DNA of 64,000 nucleotides from Prostheceraeus crozeri (GCA_907163375.1 CAJQUW010011541.1:62001-126000), one strand, 5' to 3'; positions 40,955-50,181 are shown, counted from the first letter of the stretch. The notes: a model not told the origin generated them from the letters alone. A program made the numbers and translations.

Positions 40955-42234
40955 CTCTGATAGCTGACAGTCACGTCTCTCATTCTTGTTATCTCAACTT
41001 TGCTATCATAGATAGCATAAATGAGACAAGTAATTGTTTTCTTCAAAGGTGACTCAAATGATACCTCCAGTCGTAGATTTCCAGGCTTTGTAACTCCTAC
41101 GCTTTCGCCACCTAGATCTGCATCTGCTGTGAGGTTGTACATAATGAAGAAGTAGCCATTCTTGTACATATCCATTGTAATTCCATTTGAATCGTCTGTA
41201 TTAAACATGTTGAGGGCGGTGAAAATAGAACCATATTCACGTGCGAATTTGCCATCTTTGAAATTAGGCTCATATGCTTTGCAAGATACAAATTTCCCAT
41301 CCTGATAGAGTGCTAGTTTGCTAACATTAAAGTGTTGGAAATTGAATGGATTCTTTTCAAAAGCACCAATGAATGCCTCATTTTCCACAAATGTGATATA
41401 CACCGCCTTTGGCATTGCAGTGGGAAAAAGATTTGGGTAGGCATGTGAGGATGATCCCGCACCAATTGTGAAGTTTGTCAACACACTGTGATTAACTGGA
41501 TATATTGCATTGTTTTTCCTCAATCCTGTCGCATGCTCGTTGATGACTGACGGGTTCATTGTTACTCGCCTTACATTGAGCACGGCATTACTTATGTTGA
41601 CTTGATAGTTTGTAGCTCCAAAAGCCATTAACGCGAACTCAGGATTTGCACGAATAAATTTTATTTGCATTTTAACCTGTGATAGCAGATATCTAGATTG
41701 ACGAAGGAAATCAAGATAGACGGGTCCTTTCAAGTATAATTCCTTTGAATCCGCTGTTAAATCCATTCGTCTTTTCAACCCTGTATTTGAGACATCATCA
41801 AATTTCCCTTGCTGATCATCATACCACCCAGAAACTTGCAAGTGTGACTGTTTAGCTTGCTTTTGAAATTGAGTCATTGTATGTATATATGCTCCATATG
41901 GATATGCTCGATCCCCTCCTTCAATCTGTTTGTCATTCAATATTAGATACACATCTGAGAACAGACTGGCAATAGGAAGATTTGCTAATCCCACTTTATC
42001 CTTGGATGAATCGATATTTGTACCATCAGTCTTCTTAATTTGTATACACAACTCTAAATCAATGGATTGACAGTCAATATAATCTTGAGGATTGGCAGGT
42101 ATATCAAACTGAATAGGCTGCTGGTTACCATCGATATTTGTTGTGGGGACTATGTCTACAATTGTTGAGGAGATGATGTCTGTCTGATGAGGGGGAGAAT
42201 CGAAGAAACACAAAGCCGAATTGATACTCTGCAT
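40951..42234 (-). CDS. Major capsid protein (double jelly roll, hexon-like) of Polinton B
   Basis: 427 residues, intact. The start MQSINSALCFFDSPPHQTD leads into the first barrel with DCQSIDLELCIQIKKTDGT, LPIASLFSDVYLILNDKQIE and YPYGAYIHTMTQF. The second part has VYLDFLRQSRYLLSQVKMQI and RVTMNPSVINEHATG, and the tail ends VEITRMRDVTVSYQR. This is the Polinton/adintovirus capsid family that builds pseudo-hexagonal trimers. Placed between the basic core protein and the protease genes with tight spacing. Confidence 0.88.
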   Translation of the reverse strand: MQSINSALCFFDSPPHQTDIISSTIVDIVPTTNIDGNQQPIQFDIPANPQDYIDCQSIDLELCIQIKKTDGTNIDSSKDKVGLANLPIASLFSDVYLILNDKQIEGGDRAYPYGAYIHTMTQFQKQAKQSHLQVSGWYDDQQGKFDDVSNTGLKRRMDLTADSKELYLKGPVYLDFLRQSRYLLSQVKMQIKFIRANPEFALMAFGATNYQVNISNAVLNVRRVTMNPSVINEHATGLRKNNAIYPVNHSVLTNFTIGAGSSSHAYPNLFPTAMPKAVYITFVENEAFIGAFEKNPFNFQHFNVSKLALYQDGKFVSCKAYEPNFKDGKFAREYGSIFTALNMFNTDDSNGITMDMYKNGYFFIMYNLTADADLGGESVGVTKPGNLRLEVSFESPLKKTITCLIYAIYDSKVEITRMRDVTVSYQR

Positions 42235-42244
42235 CGTATTAGCT

Positions 42245-42727
42245 CTACAAATATGTTGTCTTCCTTCGTTTTGACTTGTTTCTAGTAGCTGTGGAATTTC
42301 GTTTGCGCTTTCTTGTTTTCACTCGACGTCTAGATTTAGAACGTGCTGCTCTAGTCGGCTTTTTACTTTTCCTGCGTCTTTGCTTAGTAACTCGGCCTGA
42401 TCCAACTTGTCTTGACTTCCTACGCTTCTTCCGAACTGTACGTCTCGTCTTTGTTAAATCATCTAATGCGTCTATGGCAGATTGCTGCGCGCGCATTTTC
42501 ATAGATTCACCGATATCCTCACCTTGAAGCGCATCAGCTGCAACATTTGCACCAAAATCTAAAGCCCTGCTTCCAACACGCTTCATGATTGGTACGCCAT
42601 ACTTTTTGAGTGTTGGAAGAACCATACGTCTTAGTGCACCAAATATGCCTCCTCCAACTTGTCGTCTACCTCCAACAAACACGGGATAACCGCTCTGATA
42701 TGATGGTCTACTGTAAATGCCTGTCAT
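42245..42727 (-). CDS. Basic core protein (pX/pVII-like) of Polinton B
   Basis: 160 residues. The N-terminal segment RQVGGGIFGALRRMVLPTLK is amphipathic; the last 70 residues are extremely Arg/Lys-rich (RKKRRKSRQVGSGRV, KSRRRVKTRKRKRNS). This is the pattern of adenovirus pX/mu or pVII, which condense DNA in the particle. It lies between the minor and major capsid genes, as in related adintoviruses. The GGGIFGAL motif may be a protease cleavage zone. Confidence 0.7.
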   Translation of the reverse strand: MTGIYSRPSYQSGYPVFVGGRRQVGGGIFGALRRMVLPTLKKYGVPIMKRVGSRALDFGANVAADALQGEDIGESMKMRAQQSAIDALDDLTKTRRTVRKKRRKSRQVGSGRVTKQRRRKSKKPTRAARSKSRRRVKTRKRKRNSTATRNKSKRRKTTYL

Positions 42728-42770
42728 TATGACTATTGAATAACTATGGAAGTCACAATAGCGTAAAGCC

Positions 42771-44375
42771 TTATTCTCGTGACCTAATATGTAGGGTCAA
42801 AACAGTAACACCACCACAGAACGGTACTACTTCTCCTGTGTCATCATGAATTGATATGTCAATTCTATTGATGAAATTTCGGCTGATTGGTAGATACATT
42901 GTGTTAAAAAATTCTCGATTGATTAGTTGCTTCCTTACGGATGAGAGAGGAAATGTGCGCAGAAGTGGGGCCTCAATGTCGCCAACCCTTGTATATTCAA
43001 TAATGTTACAATAGACGTATAAGTTACTTATATCACGCTCTAGTGATGGGGCTGTATCGCCTATTGATGTGCCTTCATAAATAGTTGATTTTGAGAATCC
43101 CAATGTGGTCGTTAACACGCTATCCAGCTTGATAAGAGAGTTCTTCCCTACCTTTAGAATCATGCGTTTCTTATGTGGGTCATAAGAAAAGTGATATTCA
43201 TCTGCATCAAGGTAATCTACACCAAACTCATTTAACTTTGTACACAATTCAGATGGCGTTTTCAAGCTTTCAATGTTCAAATTAACTCTTTTTACAAGTT
43301 CACTGGAAGTAGACAATTCATCACCCAATATGTCTTCGCTGTATACGTGGATATCCCATGAAGCATTTGTTGATGCTTTGAGTTTAGAAGAGGACAATTG
43401 AACCTTGAATGTATCATTTAATTCTGTCAACCAAGGTGCGCTTTCAAGGCCCTTAAACATCCCAATCATTTCAGATCCGAATTCAATAACAGCGGACTCA
43501 GACTTTTCCAATGGTGTCTTTTTAGTAAAAACAATAAATTCTGCCTCCGTTTCAACAGTAAATAAAGTTACTTTCTCTTTCTTATATTCACAAGTCATTA
43601 ACGTTTCTGGCACTGATCCTTGAAACTTTCTTGCAAAGTCTTCAACACTTCTAATGACCTCAAATTTATTTTTTACTCGGATGCTCCTTTTTTGTAATGC
43701 ATACAATGGCACAATTCTACATTGAAAATCAGTGACTTTCCTCTCCGAATTCCACCCACGTCCATTGTACCAAAACCTTGATGAGAAAGTTGTTCTGGAA
43801 TACCCAAAAGTATGACTCAAATCCTTACCTAATACAAGAAGAACATGCTTCCCTTCCTTCATCAATTTTGTTGACCCCTTTATGACTGGTTTGTAGAATT
43901 TATTCAAAGTCAGCTTGAAGAGATCATTTATTCGTTCAAACATTCTACCGATTTCCTTTTCTGTATCTTGCAAGCTCATTGTGGGAACCTTAGAATCAAA
44001 AGTTGACGTTGCAAATGCCTTTTGAATTTTAATCATGTTTTGGACAGATGGTAAAGATGTTGAAAAAGGATGTAAAGTTAGATGATGAAAAGCCCATGTA
44101 CCATGTAGACTATTTTGAAATATGCGAAAGCAATCATCCTTCTCTCGCACTTCTTTATGTAATTCAAAATAGTTGTTCTTTAGCAAACTGATATCGTTGT
44201 AATAAGTAATTTCAGTTAGAGCAACTTCATGGGGTCCATGCAGAGTAATTGGATTAGCGAATTCAACAGAGTAGAGAGATGGTTTGTTACTTGGGAATAT
44301 CTTGGGGTTGCTATTGCTTGGAAGAATGATATTGAAGTTAGTAGACATGTTAAACTCATATATGGAAGAAGTCAC
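42771..44375 (-). CDS. Minor capsid (penton-like) protein of Polinton B
   Basis: 534 residues, intact. Characteristic N-terminus (STNFNIILPSNSNPKIFP, then HGPHEVALTEITYYND) and C-terminus (TTLGFSKSTIYEGTSIGD, LYVYCNIIEYTRVGD, RNFINRIDISIHDDTGE) of the Polinton minor capsid family, a single-jelly-roll protein of the fivefold vertices. Tightly packed between integrase and core-protein genes. An internal ATG (MSTNFNII, at 44348) is an alternative start that would fit the family better. Confidence 0.85.
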   Translation of the reverse strand: MTSSIYEFNMSTNFNIILPSNSNPKIFPSNKPSLYSVEFANPITLHGPHEVALTEITYYNDISLLKNNYFELHKEVREKDDCFRIFQNSLHGTWAFHHLTLHPFSTSLPSVQNMIKIQKAFATSTFDSKVPTMSLQDTEKEIGRMFERINDLFKLTLNKFYKPVIKGSTKLMKEGKHVLLVLGKDLSHTFGYSRTTFSSRFWYNGRGWNSERKVTDFQCRIVPLYALQKRSIRVKNKFEVIRSVEDFARKFQGSVPETLMTCEYKKEKVTLFTVETEAEFIVFTKKTPLEKSESAVIEFGSEMIGMFKGLESAPWLTELNDTFKVQLSSSKLKASTNASWDIHVYSEDILGDELSTSSELVKRVNLNIESLKTPSELCTKLNEFGVDYLDADEYHFSYDPHKKRMILKVGKNSLIKLDSVLTTTLGFSKSTIYEGTSIGDTAPSLERDISNLYVYCNIIEYTRVGDIEAPLLRTFPLSSVRKQLINREFFNTMYLPISRNFINRIDISIHDDTGEVVPFCGGVTVLTLHIRSRE

Positions 44376-44388
44376 ATGCTATATTAGC

Positions 44389-45540
44389 TTAAAAGTTACG
44401 AGTGTCTCCCATCTCCACATTTTGTAGATCCTGGTGCGTTATCCAGCTATTGAATGAATCAGGATATCCTTTCCATTTAACTAGATATTTCCTTTGATTG
44501 CCATGACCTTTCCTCCTAATTATTTTATCAATCATATACACCTCTTCACTTCTGTCTACTACTTGCAATTCATAAGAGTAAAATTTTCCTTCAATTGGAT
44601 TGCCATGGTAATCTATTAATTTATACATGGTGGGTCTAAATTTTGTATTTACTTCATCCACAAAAAACTCTTCTTCAGTCCAATTAGGTAGATACCCCTT
44701 CTCAAATGTAGACTTAACCTTTGAAATCCGAACTCTATCACCAACATTAATTTTCTTTTCATTGGAAATGTTTTTCGCTTTCTTATCATACAATCGAAGC
44801 CATACATCCATCGCATTATCTGGGGTAACATCAACTGGTTTCATCTTAATGATTCGATGGTAGCTTTCATTGTAATTCTTAACAAATTTCTGCAGCTCAC
44901 CTACCCAAACATGTGTATTTTTTGCAGTGAAATAGCGCCATATTTTTGTCTTCAGTGTGCGATTGAACCTCTCAACCATGGCAGCTTTATAAGCACTTTT
45001 GACACTAAACAATTCCACATTATGACTTTTAAGGAGACTTCGAACATGAGAGTTTTCGAATTCCTTCCCTTGATCGGTCTGTATTCTTTGCGGAACACGC
45101 CCCTCATCGAAAATGCTCTGAAAAGCCGCTTCAACTTCTGGTCCTCGTTTAGATTTCAGCGCACGTGCCCAAGCATAGCGAGATAAAATATCTATTACGG
45201 TTAAGATGTATTTATAGCCATCATTGTACTGTGATATCTGTTGCATGTCAGCCAAGTCCGCTTGCCATTGACTATCTATATTGTTAACAACATATTTTCT
45301 TGTTGGAAACCGCTTTCTCGCATTTTTGTGAAGAGTGTAAGTCGGTTGACTCCTCAACCACTTCTTGACTTTCTCTAGTCCCACACCTGCTGCACGAGCT
45401 AGAACCTCCGGACGACTGAAACTTGCGGGATGATTTAAGTCGTAATAAATCTTTCTGAGTTTCACTGCTGTACTCATCGTCTTTGTTCTGATTTGCACGC
45501 GTATTACTCGCACAGCAACTGCTAACACAATTGATATCAA
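44389..45540 (-). CDS. Retroviral-like integrase with chromodomain, Polinton B
   Basis: Integrase of the rve/DDE type. Visible are WQADLADMQQIS (first Asp), VIDILSRYAWARALK, RIQTDQGKEFENS (second Asp) and AAMVERFNRTLKTKIWRYF (Glu). The C-terminal chromodomain is YMIDKIIRRKGHGNQRKYLV with KWKGYPDSFNSW, which may steer insertion to modified histones. An N-terminal helix region (RKIYYDLNHPASFSRPEVLA) precedes. The likely true start is the ATG at 45477 (MSTAVKLRK); the frame from 45540 adds a non-family extension. It makes the 6-bp duplication seen at the element's ends. Confidence 0.9.
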   Translation of the reverse strand: MISIVLAVAVRVIRVQIRTKTMSTAVKLRKIYYDLNHPASFSRPEVLARAAGVGLEKVKKWLRSQPTYTLHKNARKRFPTRKYVVNNIDSQWQADLADMQQISQYNDGYKYILTVIDILSRYAWARALKSKRGPEVEAAFQSIFDEGRVPQRIQTDQGKEFENSHVRSLLKSHNVELFSVKSAYKAAMVERFNRTLKTKIWRYFTAKNTHVWVGELQKFVKNYNESYHRIIKMKPVDVTPDNAMDVWLRLYDKKAKNISNEKKINVGDRVRISKVKSTFEKGYLPNWTEEEFFVDEVNTKFRPTMYKLIDYHGNPIEGKFYSYELQVVDRSEEVYMIDKIIRRKGHGNQRKYLVKWKGYPDSFNSWITHQDLQNVEMGDTRNF

Positions 45541-45644
45541 CCTCTATGCCCTCTTCTGCTTTACCTTCGAGCGCAGATTTCAAACAACAGCAAAATTTTT
45601 GTAACGACATGATATGAGAGAGGCAAGGCTTAATTCATATTTGC

Positions 45645-46325
45645 TTAATATTTACTATACTCCTTCGCAACACGCATTGAGCGCCTAGTAGCTCTTTTTG
45701 GTTGCAGATCATCGGGATCTGCAAGCTCTCGCTTGACCGCCATCGTGGGTGTTTTACTCTTTGATCCATCTTGTAAGTGACCCTTATCCAATTCATTCAC
45801 AGTCGGTCCTCCAATAATATTGTGAGGTACATTTTGATCAGATAAAATTTTCTGAAAATATGACCACCCTTGTGGTGCACCTAGTTTTCGCCTTACATCT
45901 CTGACAGCATATTGTAGAAGGTCATCTATGTGACTATTTCTAATAACATCACCAGTTGTTTCATCTATTATCTCCCCTCTCTCATTGAACTTCACATGTG
46001 GATCAATGAAGTCAAATAATCGCTCAGCGCGCACACGATATGGTCGAGGTGTTGACAAGGTTATAAATCGTCGCAACTTGTCACGAATCTGTCGCCTCTC
46101 GTCAATGTTTTCAGCTGCTAACTGCATTCGTCGATAGGGATCCTTAATCTTCTGAATTTCCATATCCTTTTGTGTTAGTTCCTTAAGTTGATTCGTAATA
46201 GGTTGATCTATATTTTTGACTTCCTGTGCACTTTGTAATGTAGTCAATTGTACATACTCCTCTTGAGGAATGACTACCATCTTTGAATACGACATGTTTG
46301 AAAATAATAAGGCAACAAAGTACAT
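45645..46325 (-). CDS. PY-type Polinton protein (unknown function)
   Basis: 226 residues, intact, likely start MSYSKMVVIPQEEYVQL. Helical N-terminus (QLKELTQKDMEIQKIKDPYR), middle RYRVRAE-like segment (RPYRVRAERLFDFIDPHV), then DDLLQYAVRDVRRKLGAPQG and a basic tail (KRATRRSMRVAK). It recurs between ATPase and integrase in Polintons, where it is usually called PY or PW. Function is not established; a virion or DNA-associated role is plausible from the basic tail. Confidence 0.65.
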   Translation of the reverse strand: MYFVALLFSNMSYSKMVVIPQEEYVQLTTLQSAQEVKNIDQPITNQLKELTQKDMEIQKIKDPYRRMQLAAENIDERRQIRDKLRRFITLSTPRPYRVRAERLFDFIDPHVKFNERGEIIDETTGDVIRNSHIDDLLQYAVRDVRRKLGAPQGWSYFQKILSDQNVPHNIIGGPTVNELDKGHLQDGSKSKTPTMAVKRELADPDDLQPKRATRRSMRVAKEYSKY

Positions 46326-46334
46326 TGCTTAAAA

Positions 46335-46970
46335 CTAACTGTGAACCGAGAAAACTGTCATTGGTTCAGCGGAATTAGGTATGATATTTGTTCGAAATCG
46401 AAGTCGTTCCGGACATTCCTGGGTTAGATCAATAAATAGATAACCATGTGGTTTCTTTGTTACATCTTCATATATTTTTGAAAGTACTTTAGGTTGTTGA
46501 GGTAATATCTGTCTACTGAGATGATGTATCTGACTGCTATCTCTTGGATTTTTAAATATTGTCAAATAATGTGTATTCAAACTTCTAGTTCTTTGCTCTT
46601 TCCCTCCATCGAAGATGTTTTGGGTGATGTAGATAATAAAAGCTTCCCTATGATGTGCAGTTTGAATGAACATTTCAGTTACATCCTTTGAAGATTTGCT
46701 TTCTCGTAATAGATCATCTAATACTAGTAAGTCACCTGCTTTGATATCCTCAGTTGATGGCAACCCTTGCTTCACCTCATAACCTTTCTGACGAAGTGCA
46801 GAATGTAGTTGTGGTTGAAATATTCCATAATACCATTTGACTCTCTTAATTTCCTTGTTAAACATTTCATTTCTATATTGTAGCAATTCAGTTACAAATG
46901 TAGTTTTACCGGACTGACTTGGTCCAGCGACACACATTGTGCGATCAGTGAATAGACGAAAATCTGTCAT
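46335..46970 (-). CDS. Genome-packaging ATPase (A32-like) of Polinton B
   Basis: 211 residues, intact. Walker A AGPSQSGKTTFVTELL (about 13-28) and Walker B GDLLVLDDLLRES, then IYITQNIFDGGKEQRTRSLN with the family's glutamine sensor and arginine finger region. It drives DNA packaging into the capsid. The equivalent start is seen in Polinton C (3420-3640) and a diverged form in Polinton A (18308-19073). Confidence 0.9.
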   Translation of the reverse strand: MTDFRLFTDRTMCVAGPSQSGKTTFVTELLQYRNEMFNKEIKRVKWYYGIFQPQLHSALRQKGYEVKQGLPSTEDIKAGDLLVLDDLLRESKSSKDVTEMFIQTAHHREAFIIYITQNIFDGGKEQRTRSLNTHYLTIFKNPRDSSQIHHLSRQILPQQPKVLSKIYEDVTKKPHGYLFIDLTQECPERLRFRTNIIPNSAEPMTVFSVHS

Positions 46971-47095
46971 CTTATAATTCCATTAACATTAAACTCATCA
47001 TCCCGCTAATTTTGCTTAGAACAACAAAACAGACACATGTTCCAGATCAAGTTTATTTACATTCAGAATAGAAACTTTCAAGTTACATTTACAAA

Positions 47096-47830
47096 TTAAA
47101 ACATTTGTGTTTCCTCATCACAATTAGGATTATAGAAAGTTTTCAAGTCAGCATCTTGGCGCTTCAACTTCAATTTAGGATTCCCATCTTTAGATTTCCG
47201 ACCTCGCTTTTTGCTCTCTTCCTTCCCATCACTTGAAGCAGTCTTATCAATGTTAATTAAACATTTATCAATTGGTAGTGGTTCATAGACTAGTTGAAGA
47301 ACCTTCATTTGTAAAGATGCGACTTTACCAGTCGAACCATGTGAGCCAATATAAAGTCCGGTAACGTGCACTAAGCCCATATAGCGGCCCCGTTTGAGAT
47401 CCTCACATTCCATCGCGTTTGTAAAGAGATCGAATGCTTGAAAATGATCCGATAGTTTTAAAAACAGTGTATCGAATTCCGGCAATTCCTTATAACCAAC
47501 TCCTTCCTCTAATGCCTTTCTCCAATGAGTGGGAGCACTTTCAGGCAGCTCAACACATTCTTTCGCGAAAGAGTCAATAGTTTTAAGAATCACCTGTTGC
47601 CATTTTGGAAAAGTCACTCGCATTTGTCTCATATTGCTATACCCTGATGTAGACATACCATTACTGTGGAAGAATGGAACTTGAAGATAAAAGCCATCAT
47701 CACCATAATTCAAGGTTTGAAAGTAGAATGTATTTCCAATCCCTTGCACCTTTCGTGTCGGACGAAGCTTCAAGAGATCTTGCTCAAAAGCGTCACCTTC
47801 CTCTCTGATTGTATACATTTTCTGAGTCAT
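47096..47830 (-). CDS. Unknown protein of Polinton B, possible single-strand-DNA-binding protein
   Basis: 244 residues, intact. The first 170 residues alternate beta-like and helical stretches (GNTFYFQTLNYGDDGFYLQV, MRQMRVTFPKWQQVILKTID, GRYMGLVHVTGLYIGSHGS). A basic linker (KEESKKRGRKSKDGNPKLKL) follows, then an acidic end, NPNCDEETQMF. A folded core, basic linker and acidic tail ending in Phe is the outline of several viral and bacterial SSB proteins. No sequence match to any of them was recognised, so this is conjecture. A TATATAAGG box lies upstream on the minus strand. Confidence 0.5.
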   Translation of the reverse strand: MTQKMYTIREEGDAFEQDLLKLRPTRKVQGIGNTFYFQTLNYGDDGFYLQVPFFHSNGMSTSGYSNMRQMRVTFPKWQQVILKTIDSFAKECVELPESAPTHWRKALEEGVGYKELPEFDTLFLKLSDHFQAFDLFTNAMECEDLKRGRYMGLVHVTGLYIGSHGSTGKVASLQMKVLQLVYEPLPIDKCLINIDKTASSDGKEESKKRGRKSKDGNPKLKLKRQDADLKTFYNPNCDEETQMF

Positions 47831-47914
47831 GTTTCAACAAGTACTAATTCGGAGCTTTCAACCAGCGCAAATGAATTGTCACTTGAAAGTGGTAAAATAT
47901 CATTAAAGCGTCTT

Positions 47915-47923
47915 CCTTATATA
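47915..47923 (-). promoter_or_regulatory. TATA box TATATAAGG (minus strand)
   Basis: CCTTATATA on the plus strand, 85 bp before the start of the 47096-47830 gene. Same nine bases as the boxes at 35245 and 49173. Confidence 0.6.
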
Positions 47924-47981
47924 CACCTATATATGACTCATCAATCAAAGTGATGACGTGTCACTTTATGATTCGCTAACC

Positions 47982-48374
47982 TTATATTAACATTGCAGCA
48001 GTTGCTGCAATCCTTCCAAGCGGACTATTGATTACACCATTAATACTGTTTCCAATATCATTTAACATACTTAGAAACCCACCACCACCGCGCTGAATTA
48101 AGTTTCGCCTTTTCTTATCACTACTCCTTGGATTTGAAAACTTTTTTATGCTATTCAAAGAGCCAGCATTCAATAGAGGCTTGTAAATAGGTAGACATTT
48201 GTGTATTGCAAAAGCTAAATCACGAATGAAATCATCACTTGAATTTTGAATCAATTTACACTTCTTCTTATTATCATGTATCCTGTTTAACTTTCGCAAC
48301 GCCTTTTTAAACTGACTTGAAGGTTTGAAGGACCGTTTCGATTGACGAGAAGATGCCTTCCGTTTTACAGACAT
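47982..48374 (-). CDS. Basic Gly-rich virion-type protein of Polinton B
   Basis: 130 residues, intact. The basic start MSVKRKASSRQSKRSFKP is followed by a helical middle with FIRDLAFAIHKCLPIYKPLL. A basic KKRRNLIQRGGGGFLSMLND junction leads to a short hydrophobic end, RIAATAAMLI. A small protein with basic head, GGGGF and hydrophobic tail recurs in Polintons and adintoviruses; a decayed homologue is in Polinton C (2052-3410). Probably a virion protein; function unknown. Confidence 0.6.
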   Translation of the reverse strand: MSVKRKASSRQSKRSFKPSSQFKKALRKLNRIHDNKKKCKLIQNSSDDFIRDLAFAIHKCLPIYKPLLNAGSLNSIKKFSNPRSSDKKRRNLIQRGGGGFLSMLNDIGNSINGVINSPLGRIAATAAMLI

Positions 48375-48502
48375 TTTTATTCTAATATGGAAATAGATAA
48401 TACAATTACAATTTTTGCTTAGTACTTACAACATTATACACAAAAGTTTACAAGCATTCACACAGAGTTTGTTGCTGGTACGTATAAAATTACATAAAAC
48501 AC

Positions 48503-49126
48503 TTAACAAGTTGTAGAGGGAAACTGATATACACTCACATCGGCTAGAGTCTCATTTGTAGCAGTCATGAGCTGCTCAATGTCTTTCATTAGATGTTTTG
48601 AAATAGGACAGCACATACAGCAAGGCTTTAAATGGAAAGTCTTTAAAATATTGGCATAGTATGCCCGCAAACTGATCACCTCAGAATGTCCTTGAGCAGC
48701 CACATTGATGCTTACTGATGGCGGTCCACTGAACAAGTCCAGTTTGCACTTCTCACCCTTCTCGTCATAGTAGCTGGAGGTGATAATGTCATGGAGACAT
48801 GTGTTGAGTTTCCGTTGGATACTGCTGCACCAACAGCGAGAGTATTCCGGTACAATCTCCGTTTGAGATAGTGGGCGAAATACTTCATTGAGCCAGAATC
48901 TTGCAACTCGTGTAAGAGCGTTGTTCACGACTCTCATCAACATTCTCTGCACCACAACGTCCTCTCCGCAGCGGAAATACTTCACTATTTCCTCCATCAG
49001 ATCCACCAAATCCGCTTTATAGCCAGTTATATTCACGGCAGAATAAAATATATTGCCCGTGAAGAGTTGACTTCGGTAAATTATTGAAATGGGAATGTTG
49101 GTAATGAACGACATGCTGATTGACAT
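48503..49126 (-). CDS. Unknown 207-residue protein of Polinton B
   Basis: Intact frame behind a TATATAAGG box. Helical N-terminal half (LVDLMEEIVKYFRCGEDVVV, LMRVVNNALTRVARFWLNEV) and a second half with a cysteine cluster (HLKPCCMCCPISKHLM). No family recognised. By position it is an early-type accessory gene between the RING gene and the virion cluster. Confidence 0.5.
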   Translation of the reverse strand: MSISMSFITNIPISIIYRSQLFTGNIFYSAVNITGYKADLVDLMEEIVKYFRCGEDVVVQRMLMRVVNNALTRVARFWLNEVFRPLSQTEIVPEYSRCWCSSIQRKLNTCLHDIITSSYYDEKGEKCKLDLFSGPPSVSINVAAQGHSEVISLRAYYANILKTFHLKPCCMCCPISKHLMKDIEQLMTATNETLADVSVYQFPSTTC

Positions 49127-49172
49127 TGTATTAGCCTCAAATTATCCTTGAAATAGAACGGTACAATGTCCT

Positions 49173-49181
49173 CCTTATATA
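49173..49181 (-). promoter_or_regulatory. TATA box TATATAAGG (minus strand)
   Basis: CCTTATATA on the plus strand, 47 bp before the ATG at 49126. Confidence 0.65.
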
Positions 49182-49204
49182 GAAAAGTCACACAAAGACA
49201 CAAT

Positions 49205-49749
49205 AGTGACCAATCACAGACCTGCATGATGACTCATCATGCACGATATACAGTGACTGTTGAAGATATTTCTTCATCACAAAGGGGACAAGATGAAGTT
49301 TCACGGCGTACATAACATGTAGATCACATAACGCTATGAGAACATGGCAAAAAGAGAAGGGATCGTTCCTGTTTAAAACATTTAACGCAGTTCCGTTCAC
49401 ATAATAATTTAAATGTCTCTTGTTCTAATTTCCTTCTGAAGTCACTTTTATTGGGAGAACTTTTTATTAAAACACTGTCAGATGTCTCCTTCTTTCCATA
49501 TCGTTCCAATTTGATCCTCCTAATTTCACTATCACTGCAGTGTAGCATGGAGAAATCCTCTATCCACCTACGATCCAAATTGTGATTCATAGCATGCTCA
49601 TCTAGATCCATTAGTCGATCAACTAAATCACCAGCGTTGATATTTTCACTGAGATTTGTTACAGTTTCTATGGCTTTGAACGAATATCCAAGGTCTCTTG
49701 CGACAACCCACGACGTTGGGATACTAGTCATCATTATGTATGTCATCAA
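49205..49749 (-). pseudogene. UBA-RING ubiquitin-ligase-like protein of Polinton B
   Basis: Start MMTYIMMTSIPTSW, then a UBA-like domain (ARDLGYSFKAIETVTNLSEN, followed by INAGDLVDRLMDLDEHAM) close to the pattern of the UBA of XIAP-type proteins. A charged linker and a C-terminal RING follow (LCERNCVKCFKQE, FLPCSHSV, and CPLCDEEI near the end). Inhibitor-of-apoptosis E3 ligases share this UBA-RING order, but no BIR domain is seen here. A TATA-like TATAAATA lies at 49762-49769. Its homologue in Polinton C supports a long association with this Polinton lineage. Looks broken, about one break. Confidence 0.6.
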
Positions 49750-49830
49750 AAAACTATCTCATATTTATAGCATAGTTTGTCTACGTAAAAGGAAAATCAA
49801 TGTGTCATCTTGATTACAATGGTTGCAATA

Positions 49831-50181
49831 GTCACAATAGTCGCAATTGAGCAAACCCATTCAAAATCAAACAACGGACGTCTATCGGTACGTACCCAAG
49901 TGCTCAGAACCAAACCACACAAGTTCGATCATAGACGTTCCGAAACACAGTGTACTCAACTGAGTGTACCAAACACATGTACCTATCCAGTAAAACAGAT
50001 CTCATACAAGTTCCTATTCATAACACTGAATTATACATGTACCTATCCATGTTCCTATCGATAACTAAATTATACATGTACCTATCCATGTACCTATCCA
50101 TGTACCTATTTATAACACTAAATTTTACATGTACCTATCCATGTACCTATCCGTCGCAAGTAGGGCACAGTTTTCACTACT
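49831..50181 (-). repeat. Polinton B right terminal inverted repeat
   Basis: Inverted counterpart of the left end with one extra 12-bp CATGTACCTATC unit. It ends directly at the CGTATT duplication. Confidence 0.95.

Larger units (their letters stand above)
29584..50181. mobile_element. Polinton/Maverick B (20.6 kb, young, nearly whole)
   Basis: The element starts AGTAGTGAAAACTG and ends CAGTTTTCACTACT, with a 6-bp target duplication CGTATT at 29578-29583 and 50182-50187. Inverted ends of about 340-350 bp differ by a couple of substitutions and one 12-bp unit, so the insertion is recent. Most genes are open: ATPase, PY-type protein, integrase with chromodomain, minor and major capsid, basic core protein, protease and TBP-like protein. 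It is nearly whole, with about four breaks, mostly in the polymerase. A telomere-like tract and other repeats lie in the 31.1-32.2 kb interval. Confidence 0.97.

Noticed and set aside
45284-45610. Cys-rich minus-strand frame overlapping the integrase start
   Set aside because: It overlaps the well-supported integrase in another frame, has no family match, and its cysteines come from TGT/TGC-rich AT sequence; kept only as a remote possibility.
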